DNA of 64,000 bases from Novosphingobium sp. PP1Y (GTDB taxonomy: Bacteria; Pseudomonadota; Alphaproteobacteria; Sphingomonadales; Sphingomonadaceae): assembly GCF_000253255.1 (NCBI RefSeq), contig NC_015580.1, positions 2,493,001-2,557,000 of the forward strand, read 5' to 3'. Shown here in pieces: positions 35,045 to 43,757 of the stretch (within the stretch, counting starts at the first letter, position 1; each line of letters opens with the position of its first letter). The notes under the pieces were generated by a model. The model was not told where the DNA came from. It ran no database searches and saw nothing but the letters and a program-made list of their open reading frames with translations. Made by a program: the position numbers and the translations under genes.

Positions 35045-35830
35045 TCACCAGCCTCCAGATGCGCCGCCGCCGCCAAATGAGCCGCCACCACCGCGGAAAC
35101 CTCCGCGAGAGCCGCCACTGCCGCGTCCTCCTAAGCCAAACCCCCAAAGAAATGTTGGCAGGCCCGATCCATGCCGATGCCGGCGGCCATGGCCATGGCC
35201 GCCGAACGCCATCAGCGCCCAGATGCCGAAAATCAGTAGTGGGAACTGCGAGGCGGGTCCGAACTCAGTGCCGCTCTGCGATCGCTCTGCCGCTTGGTCG
35301 GCGGCTTTTGCCTGGGCCCGTGCCTCACTCTCTGGTAGGGTCAGTTGACGGATCAGCGCATCGGCGCCGGCCTCTATGCCGCCGGGCATATCGCCCGCCT
35401 TGAAGCGCGGAATAATCGTTTTCTCGATGATGAGTGACGACAGGCCATCGGTCAGAATTCCTTCAAGACCGTAGCCAACCTCGATACGAACCCTGCGCTG
35501 GCTGAGGGCAACGATGAGCAGGGCCCCGTCGTTGCGCTGCTTGTCGCCAAGGCCCCAAGCTCGACCCAAGCGATAGCCATAATCAGAAATCTCGTATCCC
35601 TGCAGATCTGGGATGGTCACTACGACTAGTTGGCGGCGGGAATTCTTCTCGAGCACTTCGAGCTTTTGCGTCAGCCGTACTTCGACATCGGCCGGTATGA
35701 TGTTCGCAGCGTCGACCACCCGGCCGGTGAGCTTGGGGAATGCCGGCTCGGCCAGCGCTGGCGCGACAAAGCCGGTCAGCGCGAGAAAGAACGCGAGGAT
35801 AGGGGTGAGGAGGGGACGGATCGGCCACAT
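35045..35830 (-). CDS. TPM-domain protein with signal peptide and Gly-rich tail (YgcG-like)
   Basis: 261 residues: signal peptide (AFFLALTGFVAPALA), TPM domain (GRVVDAANIIPADVEVRL, QLVVVTIPDLQGYEISDYGY, RNDGALLIVALSQRRVRIEV), an Ala/Gln-rich linker, a membrane helix (LLIFGIWALMAFGG) and a Gly/Ser-rich end. The domain faces the periplasm. It is 14 bp downstream of lemA and one base from the second TPM gene, a recurring LemA-TPM-TPM arrangement. All parts are intact. Confidence 0.9.
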   Translation of the reverse strand: MWPIRPLLTPILAFFLALTGFVAPALAEPAFPKLTGRVVDAANIIPADVEVRLTQKLEVLEKNSRRQLVVVTIPDLQGYEISDYGYRLGRAWGLGDKQRNDGALLIVALSQRRVRIEVGYGLEGILTDGLSSLIIEKTIIPRFKAGDMPGGIEAGADALIRQLTLPESEARAQAKAADQAAERSQSGTEFGPASQFPLLIFGIWALMAFGGHGHGRRHRHGSGLPTFLWGFGLGGRGSGGSRGGFRGGGGSFGGGGASGGW

Positions 35831-35844
35831 TGCCTAGGTCGTTC

Positions 35845-36456
35845 TCAGAGCTTGCCGTTGAGGCTCGGCGCGACTTCGGCGCCGGATGTAACCGCCTGGT
35901 AGGGCACTATCGGCTTGGCGCCGCGGATCGCGGCGCCGATCATCTCGGGAAAGGTGCGCACGCGCGTATTGTAATCCTGAACCGCACCATTGTAGTCGCG
36001 GATCGCCACACGAATGCGGTTTTCCTGGCCTTCAAGCTGGCTCTGCAGCATCTGGTAGTTCGTGATGCTCTTGAGTTCGGGATATGCCTCAACATTGGCC
36101 AGCAGTCGCCCGAAGCCGGCCAGCGAAGTGGAAAGCCGGTTCTGCGCGGCCTGGAACTGCGCCATCTTGGCGGGATCGGAGAGCTCATTGGCATTGAGCT
36201 GGATGCTGGTCGCCTTGGCGCGCGCTTCGATCACGCCGGTGAGAATGCCCTTCTCCTGCTCGGCCGCGCCCTTAGCGACGACGGCGAGATTCGGAACCAG
36301 GTTGGCGCGCTCTTGAAAGGCTGCTTGGACGTCGGCCCACTTCGCCTTTGCGTTCTCCTGCGCCGTCGGCACCGAGTTGATTCCGCAACTGGTAAGCCCG
36401 AGCGCTGCAATGGTGGCAATTACCCAAGTACGGGCGAACTTCGGCAAACTAATCAT
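35845..36456 (-). CDS. lemA: LemA family lipoprotein
   Basis: 203 residues from the ATG at 36454-36456. The signal sequence ends in a lipobox (LGLTSCG), followed by the LemA coiled-coil helices: AKWADVQAAFQERANLVPNL, a TGVIEARAKAT block, NRLSTSLAGFGRLLANVEAY and NRIRVAIRDYNGAVQDYN. LemA anchors a periplasmic helical bundle of uncertain function. First gene of the LemA/TPM operon. Confidence 0.92.
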   Translation of the reverse strand: MISLPKFARTWVIATIAALGLTSCGINSVPTAQENAKAKWADVQAAFQERANLVPNLAVVAKGAAEQEKGILTGVIEARAKATSIQLNANELSDPAKMAQFQAAQNRLSTSLAGFGRLLANVEAYPELKSITNYQMLQSQLEGQENRIRVAIRDYNGAVQDYNTRVRTFPEMIGAAIRGAKPIVPYQAVTSGAEVAPSLNGKL

Positions 36457-36706
36457 CTCTGCCTTTCTTTCGAGCAAATGAGAGAGTTCTCTCGTAGGGT
36501 AGTCCACCATTCGACGCCGTTGGGCACATGTTATTACAGCTGATGTAGCTCAAACGTCGGAGGGTTACGCCACCTCTGCGAAGGCCAGCGACTACTGGAT
36601 CAGCGTGCAGGTGCAGCGCCTACAACATACGCGGCGTGCACCCTTTGGTGTGACGCTGACAAGGCGGCGCCCAGATCGCCCACACTGTACCCTTTCTGGT
36701 TCGCGG

Positions 36707-37351
36707 CTATGACCTGGCGAGCGCGAATGCCGGCGAACAGGCGCTACTTACCGATGCCAAGGCGGCGCCATTAAACGAGACCGATACGGTCTCGATCGCG
36801 TCACGAAGGGCGCGACGCGCCCTGTGGGCCCGGACTGTCAGATTGTTCACGGTTATGCCGAGCTCCCGCGCCGCATCCTCCTTGCGCTGGTCCTTCAGAT
36901 CGAGCCGGTAGATGACATCTGCATATTCCTGCTTGATGTTCGACATCAGGCTCACAATCGTCCTCTCCGGATCCGGCACGCTGTCCGTCAAGGCTTCATG
37001 CGGACGATCGTGAATCTCCAGCTCAAATGCCACCTCCCGCTGACCGCGAGTTCCCCGGCGTCGGCAGAAATCGATTAGCGTGGTTTCGAACAAGCGGCGA
37101 AGCCAGCCATGGACCGCCTCGACATCGCGCAGCTGTTCGAAGCGCTCCAGGGCCTTGAGTGCGAATGCCTGCACCACGTCATCGGCCGCGATCTCGTCAC
37201 GCAGGCGCCGCGCCGCCATGACGCGGTAGCGTTGATAGCAGGACGCCAGTTCCTTGCGCACGATCCGGCGCTTCGTTTCATCTGCCGCGTCCCCACCAAA
37301 GGAATCGCCTTCCTCGGTGTGAGTTTCGTTGTTAGGGCATATGTCGAACAT
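36707..37351 (-). CDS. Sigma-70 family RNA polymerase sigma factor (ECF type)
   Basis: 214 residues. Region 2 is at ~30-95 (SCYQRYRVMAARRLRDEIAA, VVQAFALKALERFEQL, WLRRLFETTLIDFCRRR) and region 4 at ~135-195 (EYADVIYRLDLKDQRKEDAA, ELGITVNNLTVRAHRARRAL). No anti-sigma gene adjoins it. It has a truncated paralogue at 24.2 kb with clear nucleotide similarity, so a segment was duplicated. Likely drives one or more stress operons of this island; targets unknown. Confidence 0.85.
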   Translation of the reverse strand: MFDICPNNETHTEEGDSFGGDAADETKRRIVRKELASCYQRYRVMAARRLRDEIAADDVVQAFALKALERFEQLRDVEAVHGWLRRLFETTLIDFCRRRGTRGQREVAFELEIHDRPHEALTDSVPDPERTIVSLMSNIKQEYADVIYRLDLKDQRKEDAARELGITVNNLTVRAHRARRALRDAIETVSVSFNGAALASVSSACSPAFALARS

Positions 37352-37974
37352 TGCTATACTCCCTATTTCGACGACGGTCCCATCCCGGCGCGGCCTGAAT
37401 TGAGTCGGACCGCAAAGGGCAGCGCTTCAGGTTTCACCGCGTGGCGCTTGTGACGAGTGCCTCGACGGCTGGATGCCAAGGGAGGGCTTGATCAAAGCCG
37501 GCGAACAGCATTTTTGAGGTTCCCGACCGGCGCGTGCTCCAGGCATCCGCACGCCGCCATTCAGCGCCGTCAATATATTCCGAAGTTCATAAACAATTTT
37601 CAGAGCCATGCTGTACGTGGCACTCGGAGATTGTTCCATCCTATTGAAAATAGACGCGCTATTATTGTCAGGTATCTTGATGATTTCTATTCGACATCCA
37701 ATAGAACCCAACTGCGCCAGCATGGTGCCCTCCACTCATCTGATGAGAATGGGCTATCATGCGCTTCTGCCAGAAGGACTACGGGCGGTTACCTAATACT
37801 ACGCGACATCGTATCGCTGGCGTTGTAATCGAAGCGGCATGGCTCCCGTGAAGTTGCACGAGACGCGAGTCCGGATGACCGCGATCACAGGGTTCGGCCG
37901 GGAGATCTGACAGCGGATGAAAGCCAGACATCAAGTTTTCGGGCAAGGCAATTCGACGGGCGCTTCTGCTCTGA
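37352..37974. other. Largely non-coding gap, more AT-rich in part
   Basis: 623 bases. A reverse frame (37427-37735) contains IFNRMEQSPSATYSMALKIV and YELRNILTALNGGVRM, faintly like a histidine-kinase dimerisation helix, but with no ribosome site or catalytic domain. I treat it as unproven. No RNA gene is recognised. Confidence 0.35.
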
Positions 37975-38415
37975 TCAGGACGCAGGTCGGTACCCGCCCT
38001 GCAATGGCGGCTTGTCGAGGCACTGCGCGATCAAGCCGACCAACTTCTCGTCGGTCAGGGGCTTTTCAACCAGAGCCGAAAACCCGGCTTCCAGCGCGCG
38101 CTTTTCCAGATCGTTCTGATAGCGTCCAGTAATGAGAATGGCAGTCCCCGGCCATCCGCTTTCGCGAAGCCGCGCAAGCAGCGTCAATCCGTCCATCAAG
38201 GGCATCGAATAGTCCGTGATCAGGCAATGGCTTAAAGCGCACGCCCGATCGGCCAGCAATTCAGCGGCCGAGCCAAAGTCGTGAACGCTGAACCCGCGTG
38301 CGCGAAGGAGCAGACTGATCGAGCGACGCACTGCCTGGTCGTCGTCGACGAGCAGCACGCAATGGTCGGCATCATCCTTCTCGTCTGTCCTGATCACCCG
38401 GCACGTCCCATACAA
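37975..38415 (-). CDS. Single-domain response regulator (CheY-like)
   Basis: Up to 146 residues; the open frame begins at a TTG (38415), with in-frame GTG alternatives at 38397 and 38358. The receiver is canonical: CVLLVDDDQAVRRS, acceptor Asp in LITDYSMPLMDG, Thr in AILITGRY, and Lys in LVEKPLTDE. No output domain, so it relays or titrates phosphate, perhaps from the kinase at 39-40.7 kb. It lies 90 bp downstream of the FixJ-type regulator on the same strand. Confidence 0.85.
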   Translation of the reverse strand: MYGTCRVIRTDEKDDADHCVLLVDDDQAVRRSISLLLRARGFSVHDFGSAAELLADRACALSHCLITDYSMPLMDGLTLLARLRESGWPGTAILITGRYQNDLEKRALEAGFSALVEKPLTDEKLVGLIAQCLDKPPLQGGYRPAS

Positions 38416-38505
38416 TTTGTGTCGGCAGCGCGAAAGCTGCTCTCCTTGATCTACGTTCGGGCCAAACCGGGCAGTATAAGTGCGATTCCTTAATCGGTGG
38501 GCAGG

Positions 38506-39126
38506 CTAGGGTTCGGTGCCGAGACCCGCGATCAGTGCGATGCGCAATGCCTCGGGCAATGTGCGCACGCCGAGTTTTTCCATCATGTTGGCCCGGTGGA
38601 TCTCCACGGTCCGCGGGCTGATGCCGTGGGCAAGAGCGATCATCTTGTTGGTCTGCCCGGTGGCGAGGCCCTCCAGAACATCCCGTTCACGAGGCGTCAG
38701 TGTTTCGATACGCGACAACGCAGCGGCCGCGGTAAGCCGCTGAGCATCCGCCTGCTCGGCGACAGCAAAGACTTCCTCCAGCGCTTGAAGGATCGTGTCC
38801 TGCTCAAAGGGCTTCTCGATAAAGTTGTGGGCACCCTTGCGCATTGCCGTGACTGCGGTGCTGACATCGCCATGCGCTGTCATCACGACAACCGGGAAAT
38901 CCACTCCGGCGGAACGCATCTGCTCCAGGACAGCGATCCCGTCGATTTCGGGCATCCGCACGTCGAGCATTACGCAGCCCGGGCGCAGAGAGCCCGCTGC
39001 CTCGAGAAACGGCACGCCCGAACTGTAACTTTCCACGGCATAACCCTGAGTGCGGAGAAAAAGGCTGGTCGAGCGGCGAATGGCGCCGTCATCGTCGATG
39101 ATATAGACAAGCTTCTCAACGGTCAT
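38506..39126 (-). CDS. FixJ/NarL-type response regulator
   Basis: 206 residues: receiver (VYIIDDDGAIRRS, CVMLDVRMPEIDG, VVVMTAHGDVSTAV, FIEKPFEQD) and a LuxR-type helix-turn-helix (LTPRERDVLEGLATGQTNKM, SPRTVEIHRANMMEKL). The FixJ-like linker and MTAHGD are typical of the FixJ/TodT class. Overlaps the kinase stop by 11 bases, so the pair is co-expressed. It would activate target promoters upon phosphorylation. Confidence 0.9.
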   Translation of the reverse strand: MTVEKLVYIIDDDGAIRRSTSLFLRTQGYAVESYSSGVPFLEAAGSLRPGCVMLDVRMPEIDGIAVLEQMRSAGVDFPVVVMTAHGDVSTAVTAMRKGAHNFIEKPFEQDTILQALEEVFAVAEQADAQRLTAAAALSRIETLTPRERDVLEGLATGQTNKMIALAHGISPRTVEIHRANMMEKLGVRTLPEALRIALIAGLGTEP

Positions 39127-40675
39127 CCTGCGGCTCCGCTCGATCCATGCGCGTCAAGGTGAAACGAAACACCGTGCCTCCCTCCGAACCCGGCTCTGCC
39201 CAAAGACGTCCCTCGTGAGCCTCAACAATGGTGCGGCATATGGAAAGACCCACGCCAAGACCTTGCGCCTTGGTGCTGTTGAACGGCTCGAACAACCGTT
39301 CGGCAATCTCGTCCGAGAGCCCCGCGCCGGTGTCGGCAACCGCCAGCTCAACCTCCTCATCGCCCATCGCTGCCGTCGAAAGCACAAGCTCTCGGCGCTC
39401 GCAGCCTTCCATAGCCTCGACCGCGTTACGGATCAGGTTAAGCAGCACCTGCTGGATCTGCACGCGATCGACGAGCACCCGCGTCACGGCCGGATCGAGA
39501 TTCATCTCCACCCGAATGCCGCGCAGGCTTGCGCCGGCAAGCGCAAGCGCCGCGGCCTCCTCGATCAATTTGGTCAGGCTGACAATTTCCCGCTCGGTTT
39601 CGCCGCGCGCGACGAAATCGCGAAGGCGGCGCACGATCTGGCCGGCCCGGACCGCCTCGGCAATGCCATCGGCAAGCGCCTCACGGGCTTCTGCCAAGGC
39701 GCCCGGCTGATTGGCGTCCAGGAGCGCCTGCGCAGCCATCACATAACTGGCAACAGCGGTCAGCGGCTGGTTCAGTTCATGGGCCAACGTTGAGGCCATG
39801 GTCCCCACGGCGGATACGCGCCCAATATGGATCAACTCCTCCTGGAGATCCTGCAGACGCCGCTCGATATCCTGCCTGGCCGTCAGATCACGAATGAAGC
39901 CAGTAAAAAGCCGGTGGCCATTGTCCTGCACGACTTCACCCACGGCGAGCTCCATCGGGAAAATGCCGCCATCACGCTTGCGGCCGGACACCACGCGGCC
40001 GATGCCGATAATGCGGCGCTCGCCCGTCGCCAGATACCGGGCGAGATAGCCGTCATGCGCCTCGCGATGGGGGGAGGGAGCAAGCAGGCTGACATTACGC
40101 CCCAGAAGGTCGCTCTCCTCATAGCCAAACAGCCGCTCGGCGGCCGCACTGAAGGATTGAATCGATCCCCGTTCGTCGATCACCACCATTGCGTCCGGCA
40201 CGGTGTCCAGGATCGAGCGCAAGTGGGCTTCCTGCGTCTGCAAGGCGGTCTGGGCACGCTGCCATTCGGTGATGTCGCGAACAACCTTGCCATAGCCCGT
40301 CACACGACCGCCTGAGTCCAGCAACGGATAGACTGTCACGTGCGCAAGAAACTCGGTCCCATCGCTGCAAACCCGGGGCTCCTCGCCAGAATAGCGCCCA
40401 TCTGTTCGGGCGATCTCTAAGATCTGATCTGGCCTGCCTCCGGCAATCGCAGCGGCCGGATAAAGCATCGACCAGTGCCTGCCCAGTACCTCTTCCGCAC
40501 TCCATCCCTTTAGGAGCTCAGCGCCCTTGCTCCACAGCGTTATGCGCCCACCGAGGTCGAGCATGACTATGGCTTCGTCATTTAGTTGGTCGATGAAATG
40601 CAGAACCTCGTCCGCTGTCGGCGCCGCCGACTTGTCTCTGCACTCGACAGACTGGCTCGGTGCATCTTTTTCCAT
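39116..40675 (-). CDS. PAS-domain sensor histidine kinase (FixL-like)
   Basis: About 519 residues from the ATG at 40673-40675 (GGAG upstream); another ATG four codons earlier is possible. Two PAS domains (~20-145 and ~150-265) precede a dimerisation box with the phospho-His in MASTLAHELNQPLTAVASYV and a HATPase domain (LLNLIRNAVEAM, VADTGAGLSDEI, GLGVGLSICRTIVEAH). It resembles FixL, whose second PAS binds heme. A His in SPHREAHDGYLARYL sits where the FixL heme ligand is expected, so oxygen sensing is possible but not proved. Operon with the FixJ-type regulator. Confidence 0.9.
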   Translation of the reverse strand: MEKDAPSQSVECRDKSAAPTADEVLHFIDQLNDEAIVMLDLGGRITLWSKGAELLKGWSAEEVLGRHWSMLYPAAAIAGGRPDQILEIARTDGRYSGEEPRVCSDGTEFLAHVTVYPLLDSGGRVTGYGKVVRDITEWQRAQTALQTQEAHLRSILDTVPDAMVVIDERGSIQSFSAAAERLFGYEESDLLGRNVSLLAPSPHREAHDGYLARYLATGERRIIGIGRVVSGRKRDGGIFPMELAVGEVVQDNGHRLFTGFIRDLTARQDIERRLQDLQEELIHIGRVSAVGTMASTLAHELNQPLTAVASYVMAAQALLDANQPGALAEAREALADGIAEAVRAGQIVRRLRDFVARGETEREIVSLTKLIEEAAALALAGASLRGIRVEMNLDPAVTRVLVDRVQIQQVLLNLIRNAVEAMEGCERRELVLSTAAMGDEEVELAVADTGAGLSDEIAERLFEPFNSTKAQGLGVGLSICRTIVEAHEGRLWAEPGSEGGTVFRFTLTRMDRAEPQDDR

Positions 40676-40903
40676 TTGCCGCTCCATTTCCCCCGATCTC
40701 TCAGCCTGATAACGCCGGCATCGTGGACGCACGTCATAGCTCCGCGCGGACAAGGAGTGATCCCAATGGGCTATACGCAGCCCGGACGCACATCCCTTAT
40801 GGCGGGACGAAAAAAATTTCTGATGCTGTAATTTCCGGAATCCGGGAGCGTCTAATGGGCGGCATTGATCCTGCTGCCGCCATCATTCAGAGAGCAGACG
40901 CGC

Positions 40904-41695
40904 GTGAAGAACATCCTACTGCATGTCGAGGACGACCCTGGCATGGAAGCCCGCTTCCAGACGGCCTTGTCGCTGGCCCGCTATCAAGATGGGCATCTGA
41001 TCTGCCTGCAGGTGACGCCGACGCCGTATTTTCCTGCCGATGGTGCGATATCGCCGGAAACTTTCAATCTCTTCATTGACAGCGTGGAAGTGCCCGCACG
41101 CGAGCTGCGCGCTGCTCTGGAAGCGAGATTGAACAGCGATATGGTCTCCTGGGACTGGCGGGTCCGGAGTGGGGACACGGCAATCGAGATCCTTCGCGAG
41201 GCGCTGTTGGCCGATGTGATCGTTGTCGGCACCGGAGACGAGGCACCGGACCTTTCCGTGGCCGGAGCCCTCCTCGTGCATGGCCACGTTCCCATTCTCG
41301 CCGTTCCCGGCAATACGCTGCAATTCGACCCCTGCAGCCCGGTCATGATTGCATGGAACGGGACGGTGGAAGCCGCCAATTCGGTCCGCCACAGCCTCGC
41401 GCTGACCAGGGCAGCAGCAAGCATCCATGTTGTGACGATCACGGAAGACCCCCTCGACTCTCCACCGGCCGAAGTTGCCAGTTACCTCTCGCGGCACGGG
41501 ATCCATGTGGAGATACACGAACGGCAAGCCGAACCATCGGTGGCCGAGACGCTCAAGGCCTCAGCCCGCGAACTGGGCGCTTCCTGTATCGTCATGGGCG
41601 GCTACGGCCATTCGCGCTTCCGCGAGCGGGTGTTCGGAGGCGTCACGCGCGCAATGCTGCAGGATTGCCCGATCTCACTACTTCTGTCGCATTGA
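40904..41695 (+). CDS. Universal stress protein, tandem UspA domains
   Basis: 263 residues from a GTG at 40904 (AGAGAGCAG upstream); the frame is open to a TTG at 40865 but the conserved VKNILLHVEDD begins at the GTG. Two Usp folds: ~1-135 (DVIVVGTGDEAPDL) and ~145-263 with the ATP-binding-like GGYGHSRFRERVFGGVTRAM. Usually induced by starvation, hypoxia or stress. Oriented away from the kinase operon, so the intervening ~230 bp holds divergent promoters. Confidence 0.88.
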   Translation: MKNILLHVEDDPGMEARFQTALSLARYQDGHLICLQVTPTPYFPADGAISPETFNLFIDSVEVPARELRAALEARLNSDMVSWDWRVRSGDTAIEILREALLADVIVVGTGDEAPDLSVAGALLVHGHVPILAVPGNTLQFDPCSPVMIAWNGTVEAANSVRHSLALTRAAASIHVVTITEDPLDSPPAEVASYLSRHGIHVEIHERQAEPSVAETLKASARELGASCIVMGGYGHSRFRERVFGGVTRAMLQDCPISLLLSH

Positions 41696-41708
41696 CGGTC
41701 CCAGAGCT

Positions 41709-42743
41709 TCAACCGTTCACCGCACGGGCCTGCCCCGAGTCCATCGCCACAAGGTTGATCGGATGACCTGCGACAAAGGCACGAATGTTCTCGATCGTCA
41801 TGTCGATGAGCCGGCGAAGAGCATCCTCAGTGTTATAGGCAACGTGCGGCGTGATGAGGACATTGGAAGCGCTCGCCAAGACATGATGAGCAAGCAGTTC
41901 CTTGAGTGCGTCCGCCCCAATCTCACGTCCACGAAAGACCTCGGCTTCGTCCCGGATAAGCGGTTCCTGCGGAAGAACATCAAGACCCGCTGCCCGTATC
42001 TTGCCGCTGGTGATGGCCCGAACGAGCGCCTCAGTCTCAATGATGTTGCCACGCGCCGTGTTGATCAGGACAGCTCCGTTCTTCATCAGTGCGAATTCGG
42101 CATTACCTATCATGCCCTTCGTGCCGGGCGTCGCAGGCAGGTGGAGAGAAACGACGTCGGCATCACCAAGCAGGACAGGAAGATCGACATAGCGAAAGCC
42201 CAAAGCCTCAGCGACCTCGTTGCGAGGCGCGATGTCATGGGCGAGCACTTTCATTCCGAAACCGCGGGCAATCTGGATGACGCATTGGCCGATCCGCCCG
42301 GTGCCGATCACGCCGATGGTCTTGCCGAACAGATCGAACCCGCGCAGATCGGCCGGGTTGAAATCACCGTGCCGAGCCCTTTCGCTATAGGCAGGCAGAT
42401 GGCGCGCCAAGCCCAGCAGTAGTGCAAACACATGCTCGGCGACAGTCACATCGCCATAACCGGGCACATTCGCGACAGCGATGCCCGCCTTTGCGCAAAA
42501 GTTCAGGTCAATATGATCATAACCGGTCGACCGCGTCGCGATAAGCCTGAGATGTGGCATCTGGGCCAGAACCGGTATCGTCAATCTCGAATGGACGAAA
42601 ACGGTTATGATTTCCGCGTCGTGGTAAGCGGCGACATTGGTCTCGTCGAGCGCGCCCTCGGTGCAGGTGAACTCGATCTCCGGCGGAAGGGCGTGGCACG
42701 CCTCAGCCTCCCAAGCTTCGGTTTCGAATGCGATCAACTTCAT
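41709..42743 (-). CDS. D-lactate dehydrogenase (2-hydroxyacid dehydrogenase family)
   Basis: 344 residues from ATG 42741-42743. NAD-binding GVIGTGRIGQ, the catalytic Arg in INTARGNII, Glu in LDVLPQEPLI and His in LITPHVAYNTEDAL. NVPGYGDVTVAEHVFALLLG is the fermentative D-LDH signature. Reduces pyruvate to D-lactate with NADH, useful under oxygen limitation. Ends 13 bp from the Usp stop, the two being convergent; its proximity to the FixLJ-like genes suggests low-oxygen physiology, which is inference. Confidence 0.9.
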   Translation of the reverse strand: MKLIAFETEAWEAEACHALPPEIEFTCTEGALDETNVAAYHDAEIITVFVHSRLTIPVLAQMPHLRLIATRSTGYDHIDLNFCAKAGIAVANVPGYGDVTVAEHVFALLLGLARHLPAYSERARHGDFNPADLRGFDLFGKTIGVIGTGRIGQCVIQIARGFGMKVLAHDIAPRNEVAEALGFRYVDLPVLLGDADVVSLHLPATPGTKGMIGNAEFALMKNGAVLINTARGNIIETEALVRAITSGKIRAAGLDVLPQEPLIRDEAEVFRGREIGADALKELLAHHVLASASNVLITPHVAYNTEDALRRLIDMTIENIRAFVAGHPINLVAMDSGQARAVNG

Positions 42744-42991
42744 ATGGCCCTCTTGCCCGATTAGGTAGCGAAAGACAGCCAAAAGCGATGCGCGACCGTC
42801 TCCATCTACTCGGACGCGCGACAAACCCTGTGGTTACAGGCCGACCGGAACCCACCGGACCCCGGTTTCGAAAAAAAGCGCCTGCCTTTTGAGGGATTTT
42901 GCACCGGCGCGCGTATCACGTTCAAAGTAGGCGCGGCAAGCAGTGCCTCTCATTTGACGCCCAATCCGGGCGCTGTCACGGGAGATAGCCA

Positions 42992-43630
42992 ATGGCTGGT
43001 TTGCGAAACATCGACTTGCGGCACCATTTGCCGAGCACGACCTTCATCATCTTGACCCTTCTGATCCTTTCCGGACTGGGTGGCATCGCAATCTATCTCG
43101 GTGTGTACAACATCGCTGCCGACGCGCCCCATTATCGCTTCACCTATTGGCTCATCGAGAATCTTCGCGACCAGTCGATTGCCACCCGCGCGCGGTCGAT
43201 CGCCGTGCCCAGGGATCTGGCCGATCCAAAGCGCGTCTCCGCAGGCGCGGGCCTCTACACAGAGATGTGCAGCGGCTGTCATCTGGCGCCGGGTATGGAG
43301 AAGACCGAAATCAGTCAGGGCCTCTACCCACAGGCGCCGGAACTCGCCCGAGTATCGGACCATACGCCGGCACAGGAATTCTGGATCATCAAGCATGGTG
43401 TCAAGCTGACCGCGATGCCCGCATGGGGCAAAACCCATGACGACAAGCTCATCTGGGACATGGTCGCCTTCGTCCAGCAACTCCCGAAGCTTTCACCCGC
43501 TCAATATCAAGCGGTGATAAAAAGCGCACCGCAGGACCATGATGCGATGATGATGAACGAAATGGAGGGGACGCCAAAAAAGCCGCACGACGATGCTCAC
43601 CCCGATTCGCATCATGAGGGAACGCATTGA
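42992..43630 (+). CDS. Membrane-anchored c-type cytochrome
   Basis: 212 residues: an N-terminal membrane anchor (FIILTLLILSGLGGIAIYLG), a heme-binding CSGCH near residue 93, and a Met axial ligand in LTAMPAWGKTHDD. The tail is rich in His, Asp and Met (HDAMMMNEMEG, HDDAHPDSHHEG), which may bind metal. ATG at 42992 with GGGAGATAG upstream. A periplasmic electron carrier, perhaps tied to copper or respiratory stress. Not part of an evident oxidase operon. Confidence 0.88.
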   Translation: MAGLRNIDLRHHLPSTTFIILTLLILSGLGGIAIYLGVYNIAADAPHYRFTYWLIENLRDQSIATRARSIAVPRDLADPKRVSAGAGLYTEMCSGCHLAPGMEKTEISQGLYPQAPELARVSDHTPAQEFWIIKHGVKLTAMPAWGKTHDDKLIWDMVAFVQQLPKLSPAQYQAVIKSAPQDHDAMMMNEMEGTPKKPHDDAHPDSHHEGTH

Positions 43631-43757
43631 CCCCTTCCAAAAGCCGGAAGCAGCGCCCGTCTTCAACTTGGGACTTGAGATCCCAATAACTGGACGCGAT
43701 CGATTTACGTCGAAATATAATGCCGTAGGCACGACGAGTCGAAGGGGGACCATCTGT

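Noticed and set aside
37427..37735. 102-codon reverse frame with an ELRN-like segment
   Set aside because: Weak resemblance to a kinase helix, no ribosome site, no catalytic domain; kept only as a note in the gap entry.
43593..43757. Extending the nuclease-like gene to the ATG at 43593
   Set aside because: The extension overlaps the cytochrome c 3' end, and the ATG at 43758 has a ribosome site and the conserved start.
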